A stretch of DNA of 33,068 nucleotides from Candidatus Cloacimonadota bacterium (GTDB lineage Bacteria > Cloacimonadota > Cloacimonadia > Cloacimonadales > Cloacimonadaceae). Every line of letters begins with the position of its first letter. Position 1 is the first letter of the stretch. Position numbers and translations under genes: made by a program. The notes under the pieces are model-generated. The model saw only the letters and a list, made by a program, of their open reading frames with translations, was not told the DNA's origin and did not search any database. The stretch covers positions 1 to 33,068 of the forward strand of contig JAEZUG010000055.1 of the NCBI GenBank assembly GCA_023421135.1, read 5' to 3'. Positions 14,662-21,743 of the stretch are shown piece by piece.

Positions 14662-15087
14662 ATGACTAGTGAACTTATGACCAGATCTAAAGATCAACTG
14701 CTGAAGCATGAGGGCTTGAGATTGAAGCCTTACAGATGCTCCGCGGGTAAGCTGACTATCGGAGTGGGACGCAACCTGGAAGACCGGGGAATTACCAAGG
14801 ATGAGGCTTTGATGATGCTGGATAACGACATCAGACTATGTGAAGAGCAGCTTATAAGCCGGATTGGAAGCGTTTACAAAGGCTTGGATGAAGTACGCAA
14901 GAGCGTGCTGATCAATATGTGTTTTAACCTGGGAATCGGCGGGCTGCTGGAGTTCAATAACACCCTGGCTTTTGTGGCTTCCGGAGACTGGGAACGTGCT
15001 GCTAATAATATGCTGGTATCCAGATGGGCAAAGCAAGTGGGCAGAAGGGCGATAGAGCTGGCTGAGATGATGAGGAAGGGTAAATGA
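14662..15087 (+). CDS. GH24 phage lysozyme (endolysin, E-C-T type)
   Basis: Hydrolyses the glycan strands of peptidoglycan. From ATG 14662 the T4-lysozyme-type active site is E17 (KHEG), C26 (PYRC, at the D20 position of T4) and T32 (KLTIGVGRN), with the exact 9- and 6-residue spacing. Many phage GH24 enzymes have Cys at this position. The end (GRRAIELAEMM) matches the family's closing helix. The 14662 start is chosen because GAGTGAGG lies 5 bases upstream; the in-frame GTG 14641 is an alternative. No signal anchor is seen, so it is holin-dependent. This is the second wall hydrolase of the phage. Confidence 0.9.
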   Translation: MTSELMTRSKDQLLKHEGLRLKPYRCSAGKLTIGVGRNLEDRGITKDEALMMLDNDIRLCEEQLISRIGSVYKGLDEVRKSVLINMCFNLGIGGLLEFNNTLAFVASGDWERAANNMLVSRWAKQVGRRAIELAEMMRKGK

Positions 15088-15542
15088 CAGCAATCCCGGT
15101 TGAGACCAAAGACGTGATCTCTATCTTGAATTTACCTGCTGACATGGCAGATAATCCGATCTGGGGAGAGCATGAGCCGTTAGTGCTGAAGCACCTGGCT
15201 GAGATCACTATTGAAGATGATTACAATGACGCTGCTGGAGATGACTTGGAAGGGTCTGAGCCTGTGTATGTGGCGTTCAGGTATGCCTATGCTTTTTTGC
15301 TGCTGGAGAGCGTGGCCGAGTTTTTGAATTTGAAGACTGTGGGTGAAGGGATTGTGAAGACCGTAGGTTTGGATCAATCAGCTACTGAGCTGCTTACGGG
15401 TGCTGAGATTGAGGCGTTTAAGCTCGGCCTCGAAGCCAGGGCGCTCTCGATGCTGAAGGGATATATGAATGAGGATGGGCTGGCCAGGCTGTACGAGCTG
15501 AAGCCAAGACCGCCGAGGGTGATGCGGGCGAGTGTGATATGA
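15084..15542 (+). CDS. Putative head-tail connector (DUF6712-like) protein
   Basis: 152 residues, helical, with a hydrophobic central helix (RYAYAFLLLESVAEFLNL) and a long helix AEIEAFKLGLEARALSML. Length, helical content and position before HK97 gp10-like and terminator-like genes fit a head-tail adaptor; the family match is by feel only. ATGA overlap with the lysozyme stop. Confidence 0.5.
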   Translation: MTAIPVETKDVISILNLPADMADNPIWGEHEPLVLKHLAEITIEDDYNDAAGDDLEGSEPVYVAFRYAYAFLLLESVAEFLNLKTVGEGIVKTVGLDQSATELLTGAEIEAFKLGLEARALSMLKGYMNEDGLARLYELKPRPPRVMRASVI

Positions 15543-16030
15543 ATGAGCAGACTTACGATAGCGTTGATGAGGCTATGAGAGCTATTTACCAGGCTATTTT
15601 TGACGCTTTTGAGAGCAAGATGCACTTGATTGGTTCTGTGATTGATGCGGACGCCAGGCGTGAAATCATTGCTCAGAAGATCGTTGATAGGGGCGACTTC
15701 TATGCCAATGCCGGATATTTGGTGGAGGCTAATGCTACTGGGATCACGCTGAGGGTAGGTTCCAATGTGCGTCACGAGCCTTATGTGCTGGGCGGTAAAG
15801 TGCCGAGCTGGACTCCGATTGCCCCCCTGATTGCATGGGTGCAGCGCAAGGGCTTATCCTGGGTGGATAAGAAGAGCGGGGCGCAGCTTAAGGTGGAGCA
15901 GATAGCGTATATGATCCGGGCGAAGATCCATAGAGAGGGTATTGAGGCCAGAAATGTTTATGAGACGGTGATCAAGAACCGCGAGAGCTGGATCTTTGAA
16001 CAGCTCAATGGGATTGAGGTGAGGGTGTGA
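15539..16030 (+). CDS. HK97 gp10-like head closure / tail completion protein
   Basis: 163 residues. An N-terminal helical part is followed by RVGSNVRHEPYVLGGKVPSW, then IAPLIAWVQRKGLSW and AYMIRAKIHREGIEARNVYE, the pattern of HK97 gp10/neck-type proteins (a 'YA..vh.G....P..pl..W....g' core). It would join head and tail. Coupled by ATGA to its neighbours. Confidence 0.65.
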   Translation: MNEQTYDSVDEAMRAIYQAIFDAFESKMHLIGSVIDADARREIIAQKIVDRGDFYANAGYLVEANATGITLRVGSNVRHEPYVLGGKVPSWTPIAPLIAWVQRKGLSWVDKKSGAQLKVEQIAYMIRAKIHREGIEARNVYETVIKNRESWIFEQLNGIEVRV

Positions 16031-16410
16031 TGGAAAGCGATAGGACTATAATCTCTGCGGCTTTGACGGCGGCAGGTTGTAAGTGTGTGCTGCTGAACAA
16101 GGACAACGTACCTAAGGAGTTGCCGGCTGGGGTTATTACCATGGAGAGCGAGGACGGGCGGAATGGCACTTCCAGGCGTTACGTGAGCACGGATATATCC
16201 TGGACGGTGTATCTGGTAGTCAATGCGCAGAATGCGGATGATCCTGATGCTGATTTGTATGCCCTGAAAGAGAAATTGAGAGCTGAGTTGATCAGCCGTT
16301 TAGGCAGAGATATTCCCCACGTGGAATACTATACGAGCCGTTCAGATGGAGCGAGGCTGGTGCGAGTGGCCAGGTGCGATTTATATAAGGCAGAAGGAGC
16401 CGGTAGATGA
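16030..16410 (+). CDS. Tail terminator-like protein
   Basis: 126 residues of alternating helix and strand: IISAALTAAGCKCVLLNKDN, WTVYLVVNAQ, LYALKEKLRAELISRL, ARLVRVARCDLY. This follows the small alpha/beta pattern of tail terminator proteins (DUF1834/gpU-like), and the position after a gp10-like gene agrees. Start ATG 16030 overlaps the previous stop (TGATG); GTG 16027 is an alternative. Exact family uncertain. Confidence 0.5.
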   Translation: MESDRTIISAALTAAGCKCVLLNKDNVPKELPAGVITMESEDGRNGTSRRYVSTDISWTVYLVVNAQNADDPDADLYALKEKLRAELISRLGRDIPHVEYYTSRSDGARLVRVARCDLYKAEGAGR

Positions 16411-17594
16411 AGATAGCAAGGATAGGCGGAAGCAGAGTTGCCTATAGCGATGCAGCTCAGATTATTGAAAAGCATTACGCATATGAAGCGCCGAACCTGA
16501 GCCAGTGCAAGGTGTTGGGGACTAAGCTGATCAGCAAGGCTGATGCGCAGAAGAAGCTGATTGCTGCACCTTATTCAATGGCTAAGCTTTTGACGCTGCT
16601 TGACCAGGATGAGTATCACAGCGGCTGCATCGATGCGCTGGTGATGGCTACCGTGATGAAATGCGAGTGTAAGAATAGCCAGGTGAACGCCTGGCTGAAA
16701 GCTGCTCAGTATCCTGCTTGCGAGGACGAGACGACTCTGCTGGCTGAATTGATGCGCTATTATCTGGCCTGTGGTAATGGCTTTCTGATTAAGATGCGGA
16801 ATGCTCAAGGCGCTTGGGTGGGGCTGGAGAGGCTGCTGCCCAGTGAGGCGCAGATTGTGGAGCGCTACGATGCTTATGGCTTTGCAACTCCTGATTATAT
16901 CCAGGTGAAGAATCAGAAGCGGGTGGATTTTCGCTATGAAGACATTATTCATCTGAAGAAGGCTACTCATCAGAGCTTTGCCTGGGGATTGGCCTGTTTG
17001 CCGATCGCGATCAATATCGAGATTCTCAAAGAGATAAAGACATACGATTACAATAACTTCAAGAACGGCCTGATGGCAGACTACTTCGTGATCGTGGAGG
17101 GCGGAACGCTCAGAGACGGAACCGTGACGGATGAGAACGGAAATGAAGTGATCACTGATGCTTTCGCGGAGATTGAGAAGGTGCTGCAGGAGGTGAAGGG
17201 TAACGCCAAAAGCCACAGCACTGTGCTGATTGAGAGCGAGAACAAGGATGCCAAGATTAGGCTGGAACCGTTGAGGCAGCAGGTGGAAGGCGGGTTCCTG
17301 AATTTGAAGAAAGACTTGAGAGAAGGGATCCTGGCTTATCACCGGGTGCCTGCCAGGATAGTGAGCCAGCTCATTCCTGGACAGCTTGGTGGCGACAACA
17401 AGAGCGACATGGTGATGTTTTACCACTTTGTGGTAAAACCACTGCAGAACCGCTTGGCGCTGGCTTTGGCGAATGAATTTAACTATGAATACAAGGGTTG
17501 GAACGTCAGTCCCACAGACTTCGATTTTGGGGATCTGACAGAAGTAATCAAAACCGATGACGAGAAGCTCTTTAGTGAGCTTCGGAACAATTAG
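16407..17594 (+). CDS. Phage portal protein (PBSX/HK97 type)
   Basis: Forms the dodecameric ring through which DNA enters the head. Matches the PBSX-like portal family: a DQDEYHSGCIDALV start region, LMRYYLACGNGFLIKMRN (gene-typical 'g.gN'), YEDIIHLKK, YNNFKNGLMADYFVIVEG, then REGILAYHRVPARIVSQL and FYHFVVKPLQNRLALALANE. Length 395 is usual for the family. It lies after, not before, the head-tail completion genes. Overlaps the preceding gene by 4 bases. Confidence 0.88.
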   Translation: MKIARIGGSRVAYSDAAQIIEKHYAYEAPNLSQCKVLGTKLISKADAQKKLIAAPYSMAKLLTLLDQDEYHSGCIDALVMATVMKCECKNSQVNAWLKAAQYPACEDETTLLAELMRYYLACGNGFLIKMRNAQGAWVGLERLLPSEAQIVERYDAYGFATPDYIQVKNQKRVDFRYEDIIHLKKATHQSFAWGLACLPIAINIEILKEIKTYDYNNFKNGLMADYFVIVEGGTLRDGTVTDENGNEVITDAFAEIEKVLQEVKGNAKSHSTVLIESENKDAKIRLEPLRQQVEGGFLNLKKDLREGILAYHRVPARIVSQLIPGQLGGDNKSDMVMFYHFVVKPLQNRLALALANEFNYEYKGWNVSPTDFDFGDLTEVIKTDDEKLFSELRNN

Positions 17595-17607
17595 AAGGAG
17601 ATCTCGT

Positions 17608-19335
17608 ATGAGACTATTTCCCAATCGTAAGCGCGTTCAGAAGGGCAATCTTCGCAACGTGGATGTTGATCTGATCAGCCTCCTGTTTGACGACATGAAG
17701 CCTGCCAACATGAAGGGCGCTATCGCCAAAAGTGCGGATGGTAAACAGGCCAAAGTCCTGGGAGCTACCGCAAAATTCAAGAGTGAGACAGTTGGCCAAG
17801 AAGGGCTGCTGTACGTGACTGTGATGGAACCGGATGTGGTGGATGCCCAGGGCGACACCTACACCGCCGAAGAGGTCAAAAAGGCATGTTACCACTTTGC
17901 CAAGAAGGGCTTGGTGATGAAGTGTGATGTGAATCACAACAACCAACCCGTCCCGGAGTTCGTGGTGGTCGAGACCAGTATTCTCAAGTCTGAAGACAAA
18001 GAGCACTTCCCCAACACCAAGGTGGGATCCTGGGTGGCGGTGCTGAAGTGTGAAAACCTCAATTCCGAGCTCTGGCAGAAGGTTCAAAAGAACCAGTTCA
18101 ACGGCGTCTCCATTGCCGGGTTGGCCGAGGATGAGGGAGCTCCCAATGCTGCTGTAGTGGCTGAGCTGAAAAGCCAGTTGGCCGAGATCCGCAAGGCTTT
18201 GGGTAGCAATCCCGCTCCCGAAACAGCCAAAGTGCTGGATAGTATCCAGGGTAGAATTAACGAGCTGGAAAAGCAGGACAATCAGTCTGAGACTACCAAG
18301 CTCATGAAGGCATTCACAGATGAAATCAAGGAGCTCTCTATGGCGATCACGAAGGCCATCAGCAAGGGATTGAAGGATGAACCTGGTGCAGTGGACACAG
18401 AGGTGATGGTAGATGGGATGAAGGTGGTGGTGAAGGCTGCCAAGCGCGAGCTTTACAAGGGTATCGCTCAGGTAGATGCCGGTACCGCCATGAACATCCT
18501 GACACCAAACACCACCAGTCTCTTCATCGATGAAGTGATTGGCAGCAAGCCGGGTGATACCCTGACCGACATCACTGTTGTTCCGCTCATGAAAGACGAG
18601 AAGGTCGATGCCGGTATTGTCCAGGATCTCGTGTTCAAGAACGCTTTGGATGGATCTGTATCTGCCCAGGCTATTGCTACCGGTGACATCACCTGCACTA
18701 CCGGTATTTTGAACGCCGAATTTACCCTGGGCCGCGACACAGTCGAGTTCTACAAGGACAAGTACGGTGAAGTTGCCTTCGGCGCTTACGTGGAACAGCA
18801 CATTGCCAGGAAGGCCGAAAAGGCTTTGCGCAAGCTGCTTTTCCAAGGCAACAGAGCAAGCGGCACTCCTGCCCTGGCCGCGCTGGATGGAGTGATCAAA
18901 TTGGCTACAACCGGTAGCGCTGTGATGGAGCTGGATGCAGATACCCTGATCGGCTGGGACGAGAAGTTTGAAGGGGTTTTGACCGCCTTTGACGAGAGCG
19001 TTTTGGAAGAGCAGGAGAATTTCTGCTTCTACGTATCCCACAAGGACCTGGTGCGGATCCGCAGCGAGATCGCTCGCAGAGTGTCTACTGCTGGTGACCG
19101 CTTTTTGCTGGAAGGCGGGAACGTCACTTTCTCCGGTATCCCCGTAAAAGCCAGATTCCTTCCTGATAATTACATTGTGGCCGGATTGCCCAAGTTCATC
19201 ATATTGGGCTACCGCACTGATGCCGAAATGAAGGTGGAGCATCACGGATCTGACTGGAAGTACCACTGGTACATCCGCGTACGTCCCGGCATCACCTACG
19301 TTAACGGCTTCGTCAAAGTCTTCCAAATTGCCTAA
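17608..19335 (+). CDS. Fused prohead protease (XkdF/S78-like)-major capsid protein
   Basis: 575 residues from ATG 17608, which has AAGGAG 7 bases upstream. Residues ~50-175 match the XkdF-like prohead protease: EPDVVDAQGDTYTAEEVKKA, H110 (DVNHN), VVETS (120-124), GSWVAVLK and FNGVSIAGLA (165-173). Residues 180-260 form a charged coiled-coil, like the HK97 delta domain/scaffold. Residues ~285-575 look like an HK97-fold capsid protein (TPNTTSLFIDEVIG, VEFYKDKYGEVAFGAYV, LLEGGNVTFSGIPVKARFLP, RPGITYVNGF). One gene thus carries protease, scaffold and capsid. C-ending codons are frequent, as expected for high expression. The nucleophile is uncertain because the usual ES pair reads ETS. Confidence 0.85.
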   Translation: MRLFPNRKRVQKGNLRNVDVDLISLLFDDMKPANMKGAIAKSADGKQAKVLGATAKFKSETVGQEGLLYVTVMEPDVVDAQGDTYTAEEVKKACYHFAKKGLVMKCDVNHNNQPVPEFVVVETSILKSEDKEHFPNTKVGSWVAVLKCENLNSELWQKVQKNQFNGVSIAGLAEDEGAPNAAVVAELKSQLAEIRKALGSNPAPETAKVLDSIQGRINELEKQDNQSETTKLMKAFTDEIKELSMAITKAISKGLKDEPGAVDTEVMVDGMKVVVKAAKRELYKGIAQVDAGTAMNILTPNTTSLFIDEVIGSKPGDTLTDITVVPLMKDEKVDAGIVQDLVFKNALDGSVSAQAIATGDITCTTGILNAEFTLGRDTVEFYKDKYGEVAFGAYVEQHIARKAEKALRKLLFQGNRASGTPALAALDGVIKLATTGSAVMELDADTLIGWDEKFEGVLTAFDESVLEEQENFCFYVSHKDLVRIRSEIARRVSTAGDRFLLEGGNVTFSGIPVKARFLPDNYIVAGLPKFIILGYRTDAEMKVEHHGSDWKYHWYIRVRPGITYVNGFVKVFQIA

Positions 19336-19346
19336 GGAGGTAAAAA

Positions 19347-19733
19347 GTGAAGAAAGCATTACTATTCATCATCGTAGCTGCCATTCTGATGGTTGTCATT
19401 GTATCCGCCCTGCAGGGGCAGACTCTACCTGTCGATTCCCGGCGCAAGGAGATGCAGTTTCACCGCTCTTTTGAGTGTTTGAGGTTCGCTGCTCCGGCAG
19501 ATACTACGTGGCGCAGAGTTACGTTGCCCAGTAATACGGTCGAGATGCAGATCCTGGCCGTAACCGGTGCGATCGGCGTGCGACCGGACTCCCTTTACAC
19601 GAATAACAAGTATATGGATGTAGCCGCAGGAATCCCACTTAAACTACCTGTATATCGCAATACCCATATCTTTGTGCGCCGGACTGCCGCCGGAACTGCC
19701 AGTGTGGCTAATATTCTATTCCTGAAGATGTAA
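19347..19733 (+). CDS. Small protein with N-terminal signal/anchor next to the capsid gene
   Basis: 128 residues starting at GTG 19347, with a strong AAGGAGG site. Residues 4-24 (ALLFIIVAAILMVVIVSAL) are a membrane segment or signal peptide with a possible cleavage site before QTLPVD. The rest is predicted beta (WRRVTLPSNTVEMQILAVTG; IPLKLPVYRNTHIFVRR). A capsid decoration protein is normally found at this position, but a signal peptide does not fit that. Function unknown. Confidence 0.6.
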   Translation: MKKALLFIIVAAILMVVIVSALQGQTLPVDSRRKEMQFHRSFECLRFAAPADTTWRRVTLPSNTVEMQILAVTGAIGVRPDSLYTNNKYMDVAAGIPLKLPVYRNTHIFVRRTAAGTASVANILFLKM

Positions 19734-19742
19734 GGAGAACTA

Positions 19743-20099
19743 ATGTTTGGAGATTTCATCGCACAAAACCAAGCCTTCATCATTGGAGTAGTGAGTACCC
19801 TGGCAGTATGGATACTGTCCAAGCTGGGGCTGAAGTCTATCGATAAAGCCCAGGTGGTGGCGCTGTTGACGCTGATTCTGGATATTATCCAGGACATTAA
19901 GACCAATCCGCAGACGGCTGGATTGGATGATTTTGCCAAGAAGCAACTCGCATTGAAACGCGTGGAAGCGACTGTGCCCAAAGCCAAACAAAGTCTGCTG
20001 AAGAAAATCTTTGGCAGCGTGGGTGGTGCAATCGAATATGTGTTTCACAACAAGAAAGACCTGTCTAAGCTGCCAAACGCAGCAAAGGTGGCGATATAA
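19743..20099 (+). CDS. Holin-like membrane protein
   Basis: 118 residues. One N-terminal membrane helix (FIIGVVSTLAVWILSKLGL), then an amphipathic helix (VVALLTLILDIIQDIK), DDFAKKQLALKRVEATV and a basic tail. The layout resembles LL-H-type phage holins (one span plus 'D..a..K..Ai' segment). A holin would release both endolysins. It lies between capsid and tail genes rather than beside a lysozyme. AAGGAGAACTA precedes ATG 19743. Confidence 0.5.
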   Translation: MFGDFIAQNQAFIIGVVSTLAVWILSKLGLKSIDKAQVVALLTLILDIIQDIKTNPQTAGLDDFAKKQLALKRVEATVPKAKQSLLKKIFGSVGGAIEYVFHNKKDLSKLPNAAKVAI

Positions 20100-20629
20100 T
20101 GGCACTTGTACAACCTACCTTCCCCAGCGGCACAACTGCAGCAGACCTGCTGTTTGGAGCGTTGAACGACACTTTTGTAGCTGACAACGTGTACTTTGGC
20201 GCGGGTGTATATACCGCGGCTGAAGTGGGCACGAAGTTCGCCTCCAAAAGTGCCATGGCGACTGAGCTGAGCACTAACACCTCGCCTTTGGGCGAACTGG
20301 CTGAGAAGCCCGGCAAGGCCGATTCCAAGTGTGAGCGGCTGAAGACCAGGAACTTCCAGATCCCAGGGAAGCGTACCAGCACTGTGGAGCTGAGCATTAC
20401 CGGATTGTCCTCCAAGCAGAAGGACTTTTTGGAAAGCTCTGCCTTCAGCGGAGTGGCGCTGACTTTGATCTGCACTAACCGAGAACAGGACAGATACACC
20501 ATCTTCAACGGCATGCGCTGGACAGTTGACTGGAGCGGCGAATCGGACGGATTGTGGACTGTCGTGATCTCTTCTGAATATAGCGGTAACACCAAGGACA
20601 AGCTGTTTCTTGGTAAAGGCTTAGCCTAA
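20099..20629 (+). CDS. Tail tube protein candidate, paralogue 1
   Basis: 176 residues, beta-rich, ahead of the tail chaperone and tape measure, the usual place of the major tail protein. Shares with the next gene the motifs GELAEKP, ERLKTRN-Q-PGKRT, KQK-(D/E)-(F/Y)-LE, RWT-D and DGLWTVV-S-EY. ATG 20099 overlaps the holin-like stop (TAATGG). A stable RNA hairpin follows its stop codon. Confidence 0.65.
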   Translation: MALVQPTFPSGTTAADLLFGALNDTFVADNVYFGAGVYTAAEVGTKFASKSAMATELSTNTSPLGELAEKPGKADSKCERLKTRNFQIPGKRTSTVELSITGLSSKQKDFLESSAFSGVALTLICTNREQDRYTIFNGMRWTVDWSGESDGLWTVVISSEYSGNTKDKLFLGKGLA

Positions 20630-20637
20630 ACTGATTT

Positions 20638-20672
20638 CCGGTGGCCCTGTCTGGAGAGGATGGGGCTGCCGG
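20638..20672 (+). other. Strong RNA hairpin between the two tail-tube paralogues
   Basis: A 14-bp stem in RNA, 20,638-20,651 against 20,659-20,672, with a 7-base loop; ten Watson-Crick and four G-U pairs. No T-run follows, so it is more likely a processing or RNA-stability element at the 3' end of an abundant mRNA than a terminator. Confidence 0.7.
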
Positions 20673-20695
20673 AGATATAAAATAAGGAGATTACG

Positions 20696-21298
20696 ATGGT
20701 AGATATATTACCGCAACTTGATGACGAAGATCCTTTGTATGCCATTGATGCCGAGGACTTGGCGTTAAATCGATTGCAGGCTGTTGTTCCTGGGATGACT
20801 GTAGCGTTTGCGGAGGGGACAATTGGGAACCAAGATTTTAATGATCCTGGGCTGGTGCTGCCATTTTTGGAATTTTTGGATATATATGCTCAGATGGGCA
20901 ATATAGGAGAGTTGGCCGAGAAACCAGTCACGGTCAAGTCTACGGTGGAACGCCTGAAAACCCGTAATAACCAGCTACCTGGTAAACGGACTACCAGTAT
21001 AGAAATCAGGATATCGGGAGCTGGAACAAAGCAAAAGGAATATTTAGAGAACGAGCTGCCGAAGAAAGAGATTACTTTGGCGATATTCGGGACAAACCCT
21101 GACTATATACCTGATGAAAGCAATATCGTAGAGCAATATCCTGTTGTGTTCATCAGCGGTTTGCGGTGGACTGCAGATATCATGGGAGAGACTGACGGCC
21201 TGTGGACAGTTGTGTTGTCTACTGAGTATCAGGGCTGCTCTGGTGACAGGATAATGCCTAAAGAAATTACTCCGTATATATTGGATGAAGAAGAATGA
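20696..21298 (+). CDS. Tail tube protein candidate, paralogue 2
   Basis: 200 residues, clearly related to the preceding gene (IGELAEKP, VERLKTRNNQLPGKRT, GLRWTADIMGETDGLWTVV). It has a longer, acidic N terminus (VDILPQLDDEDPLYAID) and an insertion before the FISGLRWT strand, so it is not a recent copy. One of the pair may build the tube and the other cap it or form the tail tip. AAGGAG precedes ATG 20696. Confidence 0.65.
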   Translation: MVDILPQLDDEDPLYAIDAEDLALNRLQAVVPGMTVAFAEGTIGNQDFNDPGLVLPFLEFLDIYAQMGNIGELAEKPVTVKSTVERLKTRNNQLPGKRTTSIEIRISGAGTKQKEYLENELPKKEITLAIFGTNPDYIPDESNIVEQYPVVFISGLRWTADIMGETDGLWTVVLSTEYQGCSGDRIMPKEITPYILDEEE

Positions 21299-21630
21299 AG
21301 AAGCCTACATTAACATACGACCAACTGCGCCGGATCCTGGCATTGTGCGTCGATAACGGCGTGATCAAGGCTAAGCTGGAGGATCTGCTGGCCGGGGCCT
21401 TGGTGAATATTACTGAGCTGGAGCTGATGGAGATTCTGAAGGAGAGCGAGATTGATCTGGATATGATCCGGATACTGTCCGGCAAGGATGCGGAGGAGAT
21501 GGACGCCATGGAAGGCCTGGAGTATATCTCCGATTTTTTCGGCTATATGAGAGCCAACAGCGAGAGATTCAAAGGTTGGCTCGGAAGTATCGGATCAAAC
21601 AAGCCAAAGGGCAGCAAGAAGACGGCATGA
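21295..21630 (+). CDS. Tail assembly chaperone, short form (gpG-like)
   Basis: 111 residues, helical and acidic, between the tail tube and tape measure genes, where siphophages encode the tail assembly chaperone. Its end contains a candidate -1 slippery heptamer (21,606-21,612) that would fuse it to the small downstream frame ending at 21,743, giving about 149 residues, as in the lambda gpG/gpGT pair. Confidence 0.7.
   Translation: MKKPTLTYDQLRRILALCVDNGVIKAKLEDLLAGALVNITELELMEILKESEIDLDMIRILSGKDAEEMDAMEGLEYISDFFGYMRANSERFKGWLGSIGSNKPKGSKKTA
21606..21612 (+). promoter_or_regulatory. Candidate -1 programmed ribosomal frameshift site (A AAG GGC)
   Basis: In the frame of the chaperone the bases read A AAG GGC, an X XXY YYZ heptamer at codons 105-106. 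A -1 slip continues QQEDG then MIHLEVELRK with no stop until 21,743. Position and fused product match the gpG/gpGT logic of siphophages. Use of the site is not proven. Confidence 0.6.
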
Positions 21631-21743
21631 TACACTTGGAAGTGGAGCTGCGGAAGCTGGGGTATAGTGCGGCGGATTTCTGTGCTATGACACTGCCTGA
21701 GCTATATGAGCGGATATGCATTCACGCGAAGGATGGTAAGTAA
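21627..21743 (+). CDS. Small tail assembly chaperone extension (gpT-like) frame
   Basis: 38 codons (MIHLEVELRKLGYSAADF to HAKDGK). The wording LRKLGYSAADFCAMTLPELY matches the short phage tail chaperone type 'LG.sp.dF..lT..El', in which a small helical protein follows the first chaperone. It can be made by the -1 frameshift or by reinitiation at ATG 21627, which overlaps the upstream TGA. The stop overlaps the tape measure start (TAATG). Confidence 0.65.
   Translation: MIHLEVELRKLGYSAADFCAMTLPELYERICIHAKDGK

Noticed and set aside
16575..17624. 349-codon minus-strand frame opposite the portal gene
   Set aside because: Shadow of the portal gene; no ribosome site or domain pattern.
17614..19359. 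581-codon open frame on the minus strand opposite the capsid gene
   Set aside because: It mirrors the strongly coding + strand gene with clear ribosome site and family motifs; the minus translation is His/Leu-rich and has no recognisable domain.
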